From contig NZ_VTEX01000002.1 in the NCBI RefSeq assembly GCF_008180865.1, positions 620,001 through 684,000 of the forward strand: a DNA stretch of 64,000 nucleotides, in the 5' to 3' direction. The stretch comes from Rossellomorea aquimaris (GTDB taxonomy: Bacteria; Bacillota; Bacilli; Bacillales; Bacillaceae_B). The position numbers and the translations under genes are program-made. The notes beneath the pieces are model-generated. The model saw only the letters and a program-made list of their open reading frames with translations, did not search any database and was not told where the DNA came from. Shown one piece after another: positions 1-7,787 of the stretch. Position 1 is the first letter of the stretch. Each line of letters opens with the position of its first letter.

Positions 1-1227
1 CGATTCTTCATTCACGGCCGCTCCAAATGACCCCAATGTCCCCAGCCACCAAGCGGGTTCATTGAGTGAAGAATTGTCCACTCCGAGTGGCTTCGATACG
101 ATCAGGCTGAAGATGCTGATGGCCACACCTGTGAGTACCCCATAGAGGGCGGATTTCAGGACGGGTTTTCTAAAAGAATGAAGCGGTTGGGTTTTGTTGA
201 AAAAAGATTCGATGATCGGTGCCTTGAGCTTCACCTTCTTAGCGAGCCATAAGGCGATGAACAGCAGGATTCCCGCTTCCAGCAGAACCTGAATGACATA
301 TAACATGGTGAAGGATAGCTTGCTCAGTCCCATGACTTCATGAAGATTCTCCCGTGCCATTGCATAGGGGGCAATCGCCAAAGCGCCCAATATATTCAGG
401 ATGAGAAGCGTAAAATAGACCTTCCCGTTGATGATACTCGGTCTTTTCCCCTCATAAGCAGCAGCGACCAATCGATGATCTTCCGTTTCTTCGCTTTCAA
501 CATAGCACTCCACTTTTTCCTGAAGATCCCTAATGAACGGCTCTGGGTTGTCCATCGATATCAAAGCCCTCGTTACTATTTTTTTCTGGCCGAAATATCC
601 TCTGGCGTAAATGGGTTCCTTGAAGATGATTTCATATTTCAGTTCATCCATCATGCCGAATACCCGTGTGAACACTCTTGGAAGCATGCTGACATGGTAG
701 GCATTTTTCTCATGTATGATGCCACCGCTCTTGTTATACTGCGTCCTTGCCGGTTGGATGGTGTCTACATCCCTGATACGAAAGGTCAGTGACCTTCTTA
801 CCCCGATGTTCATGACAACTTTGTTCCCTTTCAGAATGATCGGCGAGTTCCTGACTAAGTTGTAGTCCCCCAGCATGTAGAGGATGCTGTAGACATGGAG
901 CACAACGAGGATATTTGCCCTGAGGGGATCGATTTCCTTTAAGTAAATGTGAAAGACAATCCCTTCGATCACCTGCTCATGAAGGAGCGCGATGAACAGC
1001 CAGAAGTAATTCGATCCTTTGTGATAATAATAGCTCTGGACTCCTTTGTCATTACCTTTCTTCCATTTGAATAAAGCATAGAAAAGAATGATCCACTCTT
1101 TTTTCAGGATAGTCATGAACGGGTTGCTGTCCATGTCCCCCCTTCTGTATTTCACAAACAGGATGACGGCACCGACTTCCGCCAGGGTAATGAGTATGAT
1201 GATTGAGATGATCAACTGAGTATCCAT
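1..1227 (-). CDS. CPBP-family intramembrane protease with N-terminal PH-like region (partial)
   Basis: An open frame of 409 codons runs from the ATG at 1227 to the window edge with no stop, so the C-terminus is missing. Residues 1-22 form a membrane segment. Residues of about 90-230 are soluble and look like a bacterial PH-type domain. Membrane segments follow near 270-290, 310-329 and 365-380. The last visible residues read GAAVNEES, which matches the first motif (EExxxR) of CPBP/Abi glutamic proteases, with Glu407-Glu408 as the expected catalytic pair. CPBP proteins are membrane proteases linked to prenyl-protein processing, bacteriocin immunity or sigma-factor release; the substrate here is unknown. 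The gene starts 12 bases after the preceding membrane protein and probably shares an operon with it and the XRE regulator. The family call rests on one half motif plus topology. Confidence 0.62.
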   Translation of the reverse strand, partial: MDTQLIISIIILITLAEVGAVILFVKYRRGDMDSNPFMTILKKEWIILFYALFKWKKGNDKGVQSYYYHKGSNYFWLFIALLHEQVIEGIVFHIYLKEIDPLRANILVVLHVYSILYMLGDYNLVRNSPIILKGNKVVMNIGVRRSLTFRIRDVDTIQPARTQYNKSGGIIHEKNAYHVSMLPRVFTRVFGMMDELKYEIIFKEPIYARGYFGQKKIVTRALISMDNPEPFIRDLQEKVECYVESEETEDHRLVAAAYEGKRPSIINGKVYFTLLILNILGALAIAPYAMARENLHEVMGLSKLSFTMLYVIQVLLEAGILLFIALWLAKKVKLKAPIIESFFNKTQPLHSFRKPVLKSALYGVLTGVAISIFSLIVSKPLGVDNSSLNEPAWWLGTLGSFGAAVNEES

Positions 1228-1239
1228 CTGTTTCCCCCT

Positions 1240-1665
1240 TTAGCTGAAACGCTTCATCTGGAACCAATAAATGAGATATTGAACGACGCCCATTCCGATT
1301 AATAGAATGATCGGAACATAAGGAATGTGGTGGAGATAAGCAGTCAGCGCAATGCCGGTTGGAATCGCGAAAGCAAAGAAGATATACACCTTCCTCGTCG
1401 CCTTGAACGTCAGCCACTGCATCCCCTCATCTTCTTCCCGCAGTTCCATTGGAATCGCGCTCGGCTTGATCCGATTTTGCGGATGCCGTCTGTTATAAAC
1501 AGGGATGACCGCCATCATGATGAGGATCGGAATTCCGAGCACCATCGAATCCACCACGAGCCAATCCGGGATATGGGCCGCATAATGATCTCCCAACATG
1601 ATGATCCCAAGGCCAATGATGAGAACGGCATTGAACAGTGGTGACTGAAATATCTTCTTTAACAT
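1240..1665 (-). CDS. Small four-helix membrane protein next to an XRE regulator
   Basis: A 141-residue protein with four predicted membrane segments (about 10-28, 38-56, 92-110 and 115-133) and a short charged cytoplasmic stretch between the two pairs. The start at 1665 is supported by AGGAGAGAGG just upstream and overlaps the end of the XRE regulator by 7 bases, so the two are translationally coupled. The arrangement resembles the frequent pairing of a 65-70 residue XRE regulator with a DUF2178-type membrane protein; that family name is an inference. No enzymatic motif is visible. The regulator probably controls this gene and the protease gene downstream. Confidence 0.72.
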   Translation of the reverse strand: MLKKIFQSPLFNAVLIIGLGIIMLGDHYAAHIPDWLVVDSMVLGIPILIMMAVIPVYNRRHPQNRIKPSAIPMELREEDEGMQWLTFKATRKVYIFFAFAIPTGIALTAYLHHIPYVPIILLIGMGVVQYLIYWFQMKRFS

Positions 1666-1871
1666 GAACCTCTCTCCTCTTCCAATCGAAATATCTCTTC
1701 CACCGGGACCTCAAATGCGTGTGAGATCTTCAGAGCCAGCGTGATGGACGGTGCATAATCCCCTTTTTCGATCAATCCGACCGTCTGTCTGGTGACGCCA
1801 ACTAGATCAGCCAGATCCTGCTGGGTAAAACGGAACCTGGCGCGCAGTTCACGAACAGAATTATTCAACAT
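1659..1871 (-). CDS. XRE-family helix-turn-helix regulator (70 aa)
   Basis: A 70-residue protein that is almost entirely one HTH_3/Cro-C1 domain. Residues 16-38 (FTQQDLADLVGVTRQTVGLI) carry the helix-turn-helix, followed by the EKGDYAPS motif typical of the YozG/YvaO-like mini-regulators. It has no effector domain, so it probably acts as a dimeric DNA-binding switch. It is first in a three-gene minus-strand operon with a membrane protein and a CPBP-type protease. The AT-rich region upstream (1872-1960) should hold the promoter and operator, but no convincing dyad was found. Confidence 0.85.
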   Translation of the reverse strand: MLNNSVRELRARFRFTQQDLADLVGVTRQTVGLIEKGDYAPSITLALKISHAFEVPVEEIFRLEEERGSC

Positions 1872-2022
1872 CTACCACATTTCTCCTTTAATGGATTAAT
1901 TAACTTAAATGTAAGGTATCCATTGCATTATGTATAGGATGATTTACTTTATTTGTTAAATGGACAAAGGATTGTGGCGGAATTGTTAATAATTGTATTT
2001 TCAATTGACAAGGAGGGGTTTT

Positions 2023-2076
2023 TTGAAGAAAAGAAATGAAGTGGGACGGTACGAAGGAAATGATGAGAGGCGATAG
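2023..2076 (+). CDS. Possible 17-residue peptide ORF behind a strong RBS
   Basis: AAGGAGGGG at about 2010-2018 lies 4-5 bases before a TTG at 2023 that opens an 18-codon frame (17 residues, very basic and acidic, starting MKKRNEVGRYEG) ending in TAG at 2076. The ribosome binding site is stronger than chance would usually give, but nothing else supports a gene. It could be a remnant of a longer reading frame or a coincidence in the 286-base gap between the XRE regulator and the acetyltransferase. Confidence 0.15.
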   Translation: MKKRNEVGRYEGNDERR

Positions 2077-2120
2077 CTATGCTCGTACTTCATCGATTAG
2101 ATAGTCAATAAACGAAAAAA

Positions 2121-2152
2121 AGAGGCGAGTCACTCTTTCATGACCCACCTCT
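2121..2152 (-). terminator. Rho-independent terminator of the acetyltransferase gene
   Basis: Inverted arms AGAGGCGAGTCA (2121-2132) and TGACCCACCTCT (2141-2152) with an 8-base loop. Read on the minus strand the hairpin is followed by a run of T residues (2114-2120). It lies 6 bases beyond the stop of the gene at 2158. Confidence 0.85.
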
Positions 2153-2157
2153 CTTCT

Positions 2158-3048
2158 CTAACTCTTCGCCATCCATTCATAGCTTATCACCCCATGAACA
2201 ACTTCAAACCCGGCAGCTCTATATAGATTTATAGCCTGGTGATTCTGCTTGCTGACACAAAGGGTGATTTCAGCAATTTCATCGTGATTGAAAAGCTGTT
2301 GGATAGAAGCTTTGACTAGTTGGGTCCCAATCCCCTGTCTTCGATACAAAGGGGAAACCGCAATAAATTCAATATCTCCTTCTGCGTGCTCAGGTTTAGC
2401 CTCGATATAGGAATAGCCTTTTATTTGCTGACATTCATCCTTAATAATGAGAAGTTGATTGTGTTGATCGGAAAGGAAACCAAGAATGTCATCAGCACTG
2501 TAATATGCGCCCGGAAAGGCGGAATGATGAAGCTCAGAAAATGCCTCCTTGAAATGAGGAGAAAAGTGTTCAACTTCACAGGAATCTACTAAATGAAAAT
2601 GAGCCCGCTTTACTTTAAGAATGAGATGGTCACCCTTCTCTACGGCTTTTATATCAGATAGAAACCCCTTGGCTTGTTCATTTCTTTCATTAATAAAGAA
2701 ATAGATTCTCTCTAAAGGGTTTTCCAGAGAAGAAAGTAGCCTTCTCATAAGTTCATTTGCTACATATCCCCAATCTTCCTCTTCGTCCACAAAAGGTCCC
2801 CAAGCCTCTGCGGTTTGGTCTTCCAAGTCGATATCAAACCCCAGAGCACCAATCATTTCCTCCCCTCGGTAGGCAACCAGGATGGAATTTGACACACCCA
2901 AATCGGAAAAATCCGTCTGTATTGAGTCAAGAATTTCACTTGCCTTCTCTCCGCAGTATCCAATATGATGCTGTGATTGATTGTTCTTCTTTTCAATATA
3001 CTGGGAGAGCCTTTCAAGGCTGACAGGCGGTTGAATGGTTATTTGCAT
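2158..3048 (-). CDS. Two-domain GNAT N-acetyltransferase
   Basis: A 296-residue protein. The C-terminal half (about 150-296) is a clear GNAT fold: the acetyl-CoA loop reads YRRQGIGTQLV (R-x-x-G-x-G/A), preceded by IEFIAVSP and followed by NLYRAAGFE, the classic motif B. The N-terminal half (about 10-145) also looks like a degenerate GNAT lobe, so this is probably a tandem-GNAT protein. The ATG at 3048 was chosen because it begins MQITIQPP and has AGGAGG 12 bases upstream; longer upstream frames run through a repeat element. The acceptor substrate cannot be predicted. It is monocistronic, with its own terminator at 2121-2152. Confidence 0.85.
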   Translation of the reverse strand: MQITIQPPVSLERLSQYIEKKNNQSQHHIGYCGEKASEILDSIQTDFSDLGVSNSILVAYRGEEMIGALGFDIDLEDQTAEAWGPFVDEEEDWGYVANELMRRLLSSLENPLERIYFFINERNEQAKGFLSDIKAVEKGDHLILKVKRAHFHLVDSCEVEHFSPHFKEAFSELHHSAFPGAYYSADDILGFLSDQHNQLLIIKDECQQIKGYSYIEAKPEHAEGDIEFIAVSPLYRRQGIGTQLVKASIQQLFNHDEIAEITLCVSKQNHQAINLYRAAGFEVVHGVISYEWMAKS

Positions 3049-3087
3049 GAGTATTTCCAACCTCCTAATAGTGACCCAAAGAGCCAA

Positions 3088-3140
3088 AGGGACAGGTACC
3101 CTGGCACGGAGTCTCAAAATGAGCCGCGGGACCTGTCCCT
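3088..3140. repeat. Inverted repeat between acetyltransferase and glycosyltransferase genes
   Basis: Arms AGGGACAGGT (3088-3097) and ACCTGTCCCT (3131-3140) are perfect complements separated by 33 bases. The right arm is followed by a T-rich stretch, giving a terminator-like element on the plus strand. The core is a variant of the AGGTCCGTCCCT palindrome found at about 23.2, 45.6, 46.2 and 53.25 kb, so it probably belongs to the same dispersed intergenic repeat class. Confidence 0.6.
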
Positions 3141-3241
3141 CTGGTTTTTGGTTTTATAATAGAGTTCGACACGGAGGAATGAATTCCTTGTTTTGTACCG
3201 AAGTCAGCAAGGGGGGACTATCACTTGAAGCATTCCCTCCC

Positions 3242-4318
3242 TCACATTGCTCCTATCGAGGTAAGCATCTGAATGAAATGAGTGCTGTACTGATTGGGGT
3301 GAAAATGATGCTGTACATGCTTTAATCCTGAATCCCGGATTTCTTCCCGTTTTTTTGAATTCGTCATAAGTTCCCTTGCTTCCTTTACAGCTTCTTGGAT
3401 ATTTCCGAGGGTGTAGTATATTCCCGTTTCATTGTCGATGACGGCGCTTCGGACCCCGTCTGAATCGGTGGTTAAGACGGGACACTTGCAGCTTAATGCC
3501 TCGAGAACCGAGTAAGGGGCTCCTTCTACTTTGGAGGTGGAACAATAGAATCCTCCAGATTCTCCCATGGCAGAGAAATAGTTTGGCATTTTGTCATGAG
3601 GGACATGGTGCAAGAGTGATAGATTCTTTTGCAGATCCAGGGTACGGATCATTTGAAAGAATCGCTTCCGTTCCTCGGCGTCGCAAAGGCTGGGATCTTC
3701 AAACATATAAAGCTGGGTGTTCGGATTGACTTCTTTAATGAGTCGGTGACCGATACGGAGGAATTCACTCCAATTTTTATTATCGTCGATCCGTCCGGTC
3801 CACCCGATGATGGGATAAGCGCTTTTCTTTGTTTGAGTATAATGGAATGCACGGGTATCAAAACAGTTGTTAAAGCTGAATTTCGGGGTGGAAGGGAAAA
3901 GTTCGTGGAGTAGTTTTTCGATATGCGGGGTCTTCGGGTTAAGCAATGCGTCTGCATGAGCTTCTATAATGGATTTACCCTGAGTCAGAAATTGCCTTGC
4001 CCTCTCTTTGGATCCGAGCCCCTGGATTTCAATGATCAATTTTCCTTTATAACCCAACTTTCTGAATAAAGGAAGAATTTGATAATCAGAGATGACGACG
4101 ATGGCACTATACTTCCCTTCTGTTAAAACCCGCTTGATCATCTCGGGATCCTTTCCGATGAAGGTACGTCCTTCTGAAGGGTTTAGCAAATCCCGCTTTT
4201 TTTGATAATAAAGACTATGGCCTTCAATATTGAACGTTTTAAGCGCTGCACATCGTTGGCGATTCAAGGTTTCAACCCCGCCACTTGGCACATAGAACAC
4301 AAATAGTACTTTTTTCAA
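3242..4318 (-). CDS. Glycosyltransferase family 4 (GT-B fold)
   Basis: A 358-residue retaining-type glycosyltransferase. The N-terminal domain starts MKKVLFVFYVPSGGVE with the Gly-Gly loop typical of GT4. The C-terminal donor-binding domain has IGWTGRIDDNKN (about 168-180) and the signature EGAPYSVLEAL (E-x7-E, about 265-275) followed by PVLTTDSDG. It probably transfers a nucleotide-activated sugar to a cell-surface polysaccharide, teichoic acid or glycoprotein acceptor; donor and acceptor are unknown. It is last of three minus-strand genes: a propeller-like protein (5395), a GT2 enzyme (4338) and this one, with gaps of 16 and 19 bases, so one operon is likely. There is no signal peptide, so it acts in the cytoplasm. 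Confidence 0.88.
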   Translation of the reverse strand: MKKVLFVFYVPSGGVETLNRQRCAALKTFNIEGHSLYYQKKRDLLNPSEGRTFIGKDPEMIKRVLTEGKYSAIVVISDYQILPLFRKLGYKGKLIIEIQGLGSKERARQFLTQGKSIIEAHADALLNPKTPHIEKLLHELFPSTPKFSFNNCFDTRAFHYTQTKKSAYPIIGWTGRIDDNKNWSEFLRIGHRLIKEVNPNTQLYMFEDPSLCDAEERKRFFQMIRTLDLQKNLSLLHHVPHDKMPNYFSAMGESGGFYCSTSKVEGAPYSVLEALSCKCPVLTTDSDGVRSAVIDNETGIYYTLGNIQEAVKEARELMTNSKKREEIRDSGLKHVQHHFHPNQYSTHFIQMLTSIGAM

Positions 4319-4337
4319 GATGGTTCTCCTTTCCGGT

Positions 4338-5378
4338 TCACGATAACACCCTTTTGATGGTATTTATGGTTGTGGTCATGTCCGTGGAATCTGAGAAATA
4401 GACCATTTTGTAGGTCGTTTCTGGAAGCTCAAGATCCGACCCCGGCGGAGCCGTCACAATGATTCGACAGTCTTGGATCCCAAGCTCTTTCAATTTGGCA
4501 GGAAGCCGGTGCGTCGTGTCAATGAGGACGAGCAAGTAATCTGCATACTTCTGCTCTAACAGGTTCTCGATTTCTTCTATTGTCCCTGCATCCAATGTGT
4601 ATACCGGAAAGTAGATCGTGGTTTCATATGGCTGCTTCCTCCTTCTCCTTGCCTGATGCCTGGCAAGGGCGAATTGGTCCCTCCACCAGCGATGTTTCTC
4701 CTTTTCCTTGACGATTTTCTTCGATAGACTCATCGGGGAATTTAAGCGGTATCCCATCAATTCCTCTGGTACAAAGGCAATTTCACAGATTTCGGTCAGA
4801 CGCAGCCAGAAATCATACGTTTGCACCGGGTCAAGATTGAAGCCGTCGATCTGTTTCGCATATTTCTTCTTGTACATAAATGAGGTGCCGATAAAGCTTG
4901 ATTCCAACAAGTCTTCCTTTGTTCTTGTTTGCTGCCATTCTCGAAGTGCATCCTGTCTTTCCTTATCAAAAAGTAATCGGCCGTTCTCATCTATATGATC
5001 GAAGGCACTGAAGGCCAATCCTACCTTAGAGGATGAGCTGACGAGTTTATCACGGAGCTTCTTAATGAATTCAGGGTATACTAGATTGTCACTTGATCCC
5101 CAGGTTATATATTTCACTTCATCTAATTTGAACAAATAGTCAAATCCTGTATTGAGAGCCTTGGATATCCCCTCGTTCTTCTCTTTTTCAATAACGGTAC
5201 ATCTTGGATCAATCGCAAATTCGTAGACAACAGACTTTGTTTCTTTATTTGCCCCGTCTATGACGATGATTAAATGGAATTGGTCATAGGTCTGCTGCCT
5301 GAGAATGGAAAGTAGAGCTGCTCGTAAGTAACGGGGCAGTTGATTATAGACAGGCATGACCATACCTACATCTTTCAT
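4338..5378 (-). CDS. Glycosyltransferase family 2
   Basis: A 346-residue protein. Residues 1-230 form a GT-A domain: VGMVMPVYNQ at the N-terminus, LIIVIDGANKET (UDP-binding region), WGSSDN at the usual DxD position and a WLR-like segment (YDFWLRL) near 200. The C-terminal 110 residues form a separate small domain starting near TIYFPVYTLDAG. The start at 5378 was chosen over longer frames because GGAGG lies 9 bases upstream and the protein then begins directly with the GT2 strand. It probably works with the neighbouring GT4 enzyme on one glycan. The strict DxD is replaced by SSD, which is tolerated in some GT2 members. Confidence 0.87.
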   Translation of the reverse strand: MKDVGMVMPVYNQLPRYLRAALLSILRQQTYDQFHLIIVIDGANKETKSVVYEFAIDPRCTVIEKEKNEGISKALNTGFDYLFKLDEVKYITWGSSDNLVYPEFIKKLRDKLVSSSSKVGLAFSAFDHIDENGRLLFDKERQDALREWQQTRTKEDLLESSFIGTSFMYKKKYAKQIDGFNLDPVQTYDFWLRLTEICEIAFVPEELMGYRLNSPMSLSKKIVKEKEKHRWWRDQFALARHQARRRRKQPYETTIYFPVYTLDAGTIEEIENLLEQKYADYLLVLIDTTHRLPAKLKELGIQDCRIIVTAPPGSDLELPETTYKMVYFSDSTDMTTTINTIKRVLS

Positions 5379-5394
5379 GTCTCTTTTCCTCCTT

Positions 5395-6363
5395 TTATTC
5401 GTTTTCACAATGAATCGAAAATACGGCATTGAACTCAAATCTTTCCAGACCGCATTCCCACACTAACTTCCCCTTTCTTAAGTCATAACAGGCAATCCGT
5501 GTTGGCAAGGTGTCAGCATGCGCCTGATAGGCTTGATGGCCATCCAATGGATTTTTCGTTGGACGCATCCGGGTAAAGCCCACTATGACGGTATGATCAT
5601 CCAGAATCTTGATCCCCCGGCACCAGCCGATCTTCTTATTATGGTGTGTCCATTCGTTTAAATCATAGTCGTTTATCACCTTGAGTGTTTTCGCATCGAC
5701 CGTCACGACATGACCATCCACTCTAGTAAAAAAGAGTGTGTCTCCGAACAGGACCCCATCATGGATATAGGCTCCGCCGATGTCGATCCGCTTGTCGGGA
5801 TTCGTTAAACAGATGGCGTCTTTCTGCAAACAGCGTGTTGCCCAAACCTCATCCCCGATATGAAAGACAAAGTTCGGATGCGAAAGGTGAGGTTTCGTTG
5901 TCAGTACTTTCCGGTAATCCACCTTCTTTGAGAAGCGTTCCCATGGAGCCTCCTGAAGGACATTCCAGGCGTGAATAAGCTTTCCCTTCTTATCGACCTC
6001 CACCACCATATCCAATCCCGTCGTGACGACATGATAATTTCCATTCTGTGCTGGCAGGACATGATGAACATCATTAAAACAAGGAATTGACACATATCCT
6101 TTTGGTGTCATATCAGGTAAGGAATAGACCAGGACTTCCCTTTCCGTGCACACGTATAATGTTTTTTCTTTTACCGTTCCTGCTTTGAACACGATGGAAG
6201 GATCTTGATCCGGGCATACCTCCGGAGGTGATACATACTCGAACCGGTCAATCAATTGTTTGGTTTCCATGTCCAGTTTAAGAATGACCCCTTTCTCATA
6301 TTGGTGCCACTCAGCTGCAAGTCTGTTCTTCTGCTTACCACCGACGATATATATGATACTCAT
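5395..6363 (-). CDS. Beta-propeller-like protein of the glycosyltransferase operon
   Basis: A 322-residue soluble protein without a signal peptide. It shows repeated short beta-strand blocks (LYVCTEREVLVYSLPD, YHVVTTGLDMVVEVDKKG, LFFTRVDGHVVTVDAKT, HTVIVGFTR) of the kind seen in WD/NHL-like propellers, and it resembles DUF4915/TIGR03032-type proteins; this family link is a guess. Histidines are frequent (HHVLP, HLSHPNF, HHNKK). It is the first gene of the operon with two glycosyltransferases, 16 bases upstream of the GT2 start, so a role in the same glycan or glycoprotein pathway is inferred. A candidate promoter lies in the palindrome at 6430-6470. Confidence 0.72.
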   Translation of the reverse strand: MSIIYIVGGKQKNRLAAEWHQYEKGVILKLDMETKQLIDRFEYVSPPEVCPDQDPSIVFKAGTVKEKTLYVCTEREVLVYSLPDMTPKGYVSIPCFNDVHHVLPAQNGNYHVVTTGLDMVVEVDKKGKLIHAWNVLQEAPWERFSKKVDYRKVLTTKPHLSHPNFVFHIGDEVWATRCLQKDAICLTNPDKRIDIGGAYIHDGVLFGDTLFFTRVDGHVVTVDAKTLKVINDYDLNEWTHHNKKIGWCRGIKILDDHTVIVGFTRMRPTKNPLDGHQAYQAHADTLPTRIACYDLRKGKLVWECGLERFEFNAVFSIHCENE

Positions 6364-6429
6364 GCAATGTCACCCCCTTTCCTAAGATGATGCTCTATCC
6401 CTCCCGAACCGATGGACCTTCCCTGTCCG

Positions 6430-6470
6430 GGAGTTTTAAACATGTATACAATATATTACTTTAAAACTCC
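6430..6470 (-). promoter_or_regulatory. Palindrome overlapping a candidate promoter of the glycosyltransferase operon
   Basis: Perfect 11-base arms GGAGTTTTAAA (6430-6440) and TTTAAAACTCC (6460-6470) flank a 19-base AT-rich centre. On the minus strand TTGGAG and TATACA are 18 bases apart within this element, giving a plausible sigma-A promoter about 80 bases before the ATG at 6363. The arms would suit a dimeric repressor. No regulator was assigned. Confidence 0.4.
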
Positions 6471-6626
6471 AACTTTGATTGGACTGGCGTCGTAGTTTAT
6501 TCGTATCATTTTTGAGAAGTCGTCCAGAAGAACATACAGGAATGGCGTTGGAGATCAAGCTTGACGAAAAAAGGATCTGAACCACTGTTTCAGCGATCCA
6601 TGTCACAAGGCTTTAAAAAAAGAGAC

Positions 6627-6650
6627 GGAGGCAGCATGCTGCCCCCCTCC
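6627..6650 (-). terminator. Terminator after the AlkD-like gene
   Basis: GC-rich inverted repeat built on GGAGGCAGC and GCTGCC..CTCC. Read on the minus strand it is followed by CTCTTTTTTT (6614-6624). It begins 6 bases beyond the stop at 6656. Confidence 0.75.
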
Positions 6651-6655
6651 CCTCA

Positions 6656-7363
6656 TTAACACCTCACATACTTCCGCTTAAACCCAATCTTCCCTTTCTC
6701 CACTTGCTTCAGAATATCATCGGCAGCCTTCAGGGTGCTGTTCTTTTTCCCTTCCCGTACCATTTCAACAGGTCCGATTTCTTTTGCCGTCTGAAGAGCC
6801 AGTTCATGAAGAGGTACATAAGAAACCCCGACTGTCGTGACAAAATTACTCATCGCCGATTTCGTTCGTTCAGGTGCAATGTGGATGGTTTCTTTCACTT
6901 GCTCCAGCATTCCCGCGAGCTTCGATTCCGAGAACTCTTCGTCCTTGCGATTCCCAAGCAGCCAGCAGTAGCAGCTCCACCCCGCGGACATTTTCAGCTC
7001 TTCCCCACTTGCGATCCACTTGTCTGCCACGTCTTGAGCGATATCCGCTTCAGCCAAAGTGACCGCCACCACGTAGTCGGAAAGCATATAAAAATACGCC
7101 CCTTCGATCCAGCGGTCAAAGTCTGCCTCCGTCATCGCTTTCGGATCGGCAATGACACCGGCAAAATACATGGCGTCGTAATTCCCCGTTGCATATAACT
7201 CCTCGGCCAACGCCTGATCCTTCTTGATTTTCCTGGCGATCGGCTTCATCGCACCTGTCGCGACGCCAAAGACCGGCTCGTGGGCACCATTGGATATGTA
7301 CATTTTCTTCGATCGTTCCTTGCCCAGTGCCTCCAGTTCTTGCATGACCGTTTGTGAATCCAT
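6656..7363 (-). CDS. DNA alkylation repair protein (AlkD-like HEAT-repeat glycosylase)
   Basis: A 235-residue, mainly helical protein matching the DNA alkylation repair family (AlkC/AlkD, PF08713 type): the early segment MYISNGAHEPVFGVATGAMKPIARKIKKD and the helical repeats with FDRWIEGAYFYMLSDYVV and AGWSCYCWLLGNRKDEEF are typical. AlkD enzymes excise cationic N3/N7-alkylpurines without base flipping; whether this subgroup is catalytic is uncertain. The ATG at 7363 is preferred because AAGGAAGT lies 8 bases upstream; the longer frame to 7405 has no ribosome binding site. A broken helix-hairpin-helix gene lies directly upstream in the same orientation. Confidence 0.82.
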   Translation of the reverse strand: MDSQTVMQELEALGKERSKKMYISNGAHEPVFGVATGAMKPIARKIKKDQALAEELYATGNYDAMYFAGVIADPKAMTEADFDRWIEGAYFYMLSDYVVAVTLAEADIAQDVADKWIASGEELKMSAGWSCYCWLLGNRKDEEFSESKLAGMLEQVKETIHIAPERTKSAMSNFVTTVGVSYVPLHELALQTAKEIGPVEMVREGKKNSTLKAADDILKQVEKGKIGFKRKYVRC

Positions 7364-7428
7364 TCTATCCACTTCCTTTATTTTATGGGTTGTCCATCTC
7401 AGCACAACTACACTTGAATCAAATCGTT

Positions 7429-7640
7429 CTATGATTTTTTTGTAAAAGACAGCCCTTTTTCTTTCAGGGCCTCATTCAGAATTCGCACTGCTTTCGGTCC
7501 TACCCCATGAATCTTCAGAATATCGGATTCCGACACGCTGGTAAATTGCTCAAGGCGATAAACCCGGCGTTATGAAGCTCACGGTTCGCGGGTTTACTCA
7601 TCTTGGGCAATTCGCTTTCTGGTGTTGGGTTATTGGTCAT
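7429..7640 (-). pseudogene. Frameshifted helix-hairpin-helix DNA-binding protein
   Basis: From an ATG at 7640 with AGGGGG upstream, the frame reads MTNNPTPESELPKMSKPAN and on to HNAGF near 7567-7575. It then runs into a premature stop. Shifting by one base restores RLEQFTSVSESDILKIHGVG and continues through PKAVRILNEALKEKGL to a stop at 7429. The conserved HhH core (LLKIHGVGPKA type) lies in the second part, so one base has been lost, most likely a T in the TTT run at about 7569-7571. An intact gene would encode about 70 residues of the small HhH family common in Bacillus. It is either a recent pseudogene or a sequencing error in a homopolymer. Confidence 0.75.
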
Positions 7641-7746
7641 GCCCCTGTCCCCCTCACTTTTCATCTGTCTTGCAAACTAAATTGAATGGTCCTGTTTAGT
7701 ATAAGTATTCTCCCTACATAGTGCTGTTCCTTTATTTCATGACAGA

Positions 7747-7777
7747 AAAAAGAGCTGCCACAAGGACAGCTCTTTTT
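7747..7777 (-). terminator. Terminator of the MFS exporter gene
   Basis: Hairpin of AGAGCTG(CC) and (GGA)CAGCTCT flanked by A and T runs, 11 bases beyond the stop at 7788. It can work in both directions but best suits the minus-strand MFS gene. Confidence 0.8.
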
Positions 7778-7787
7778 AAGACTATAT

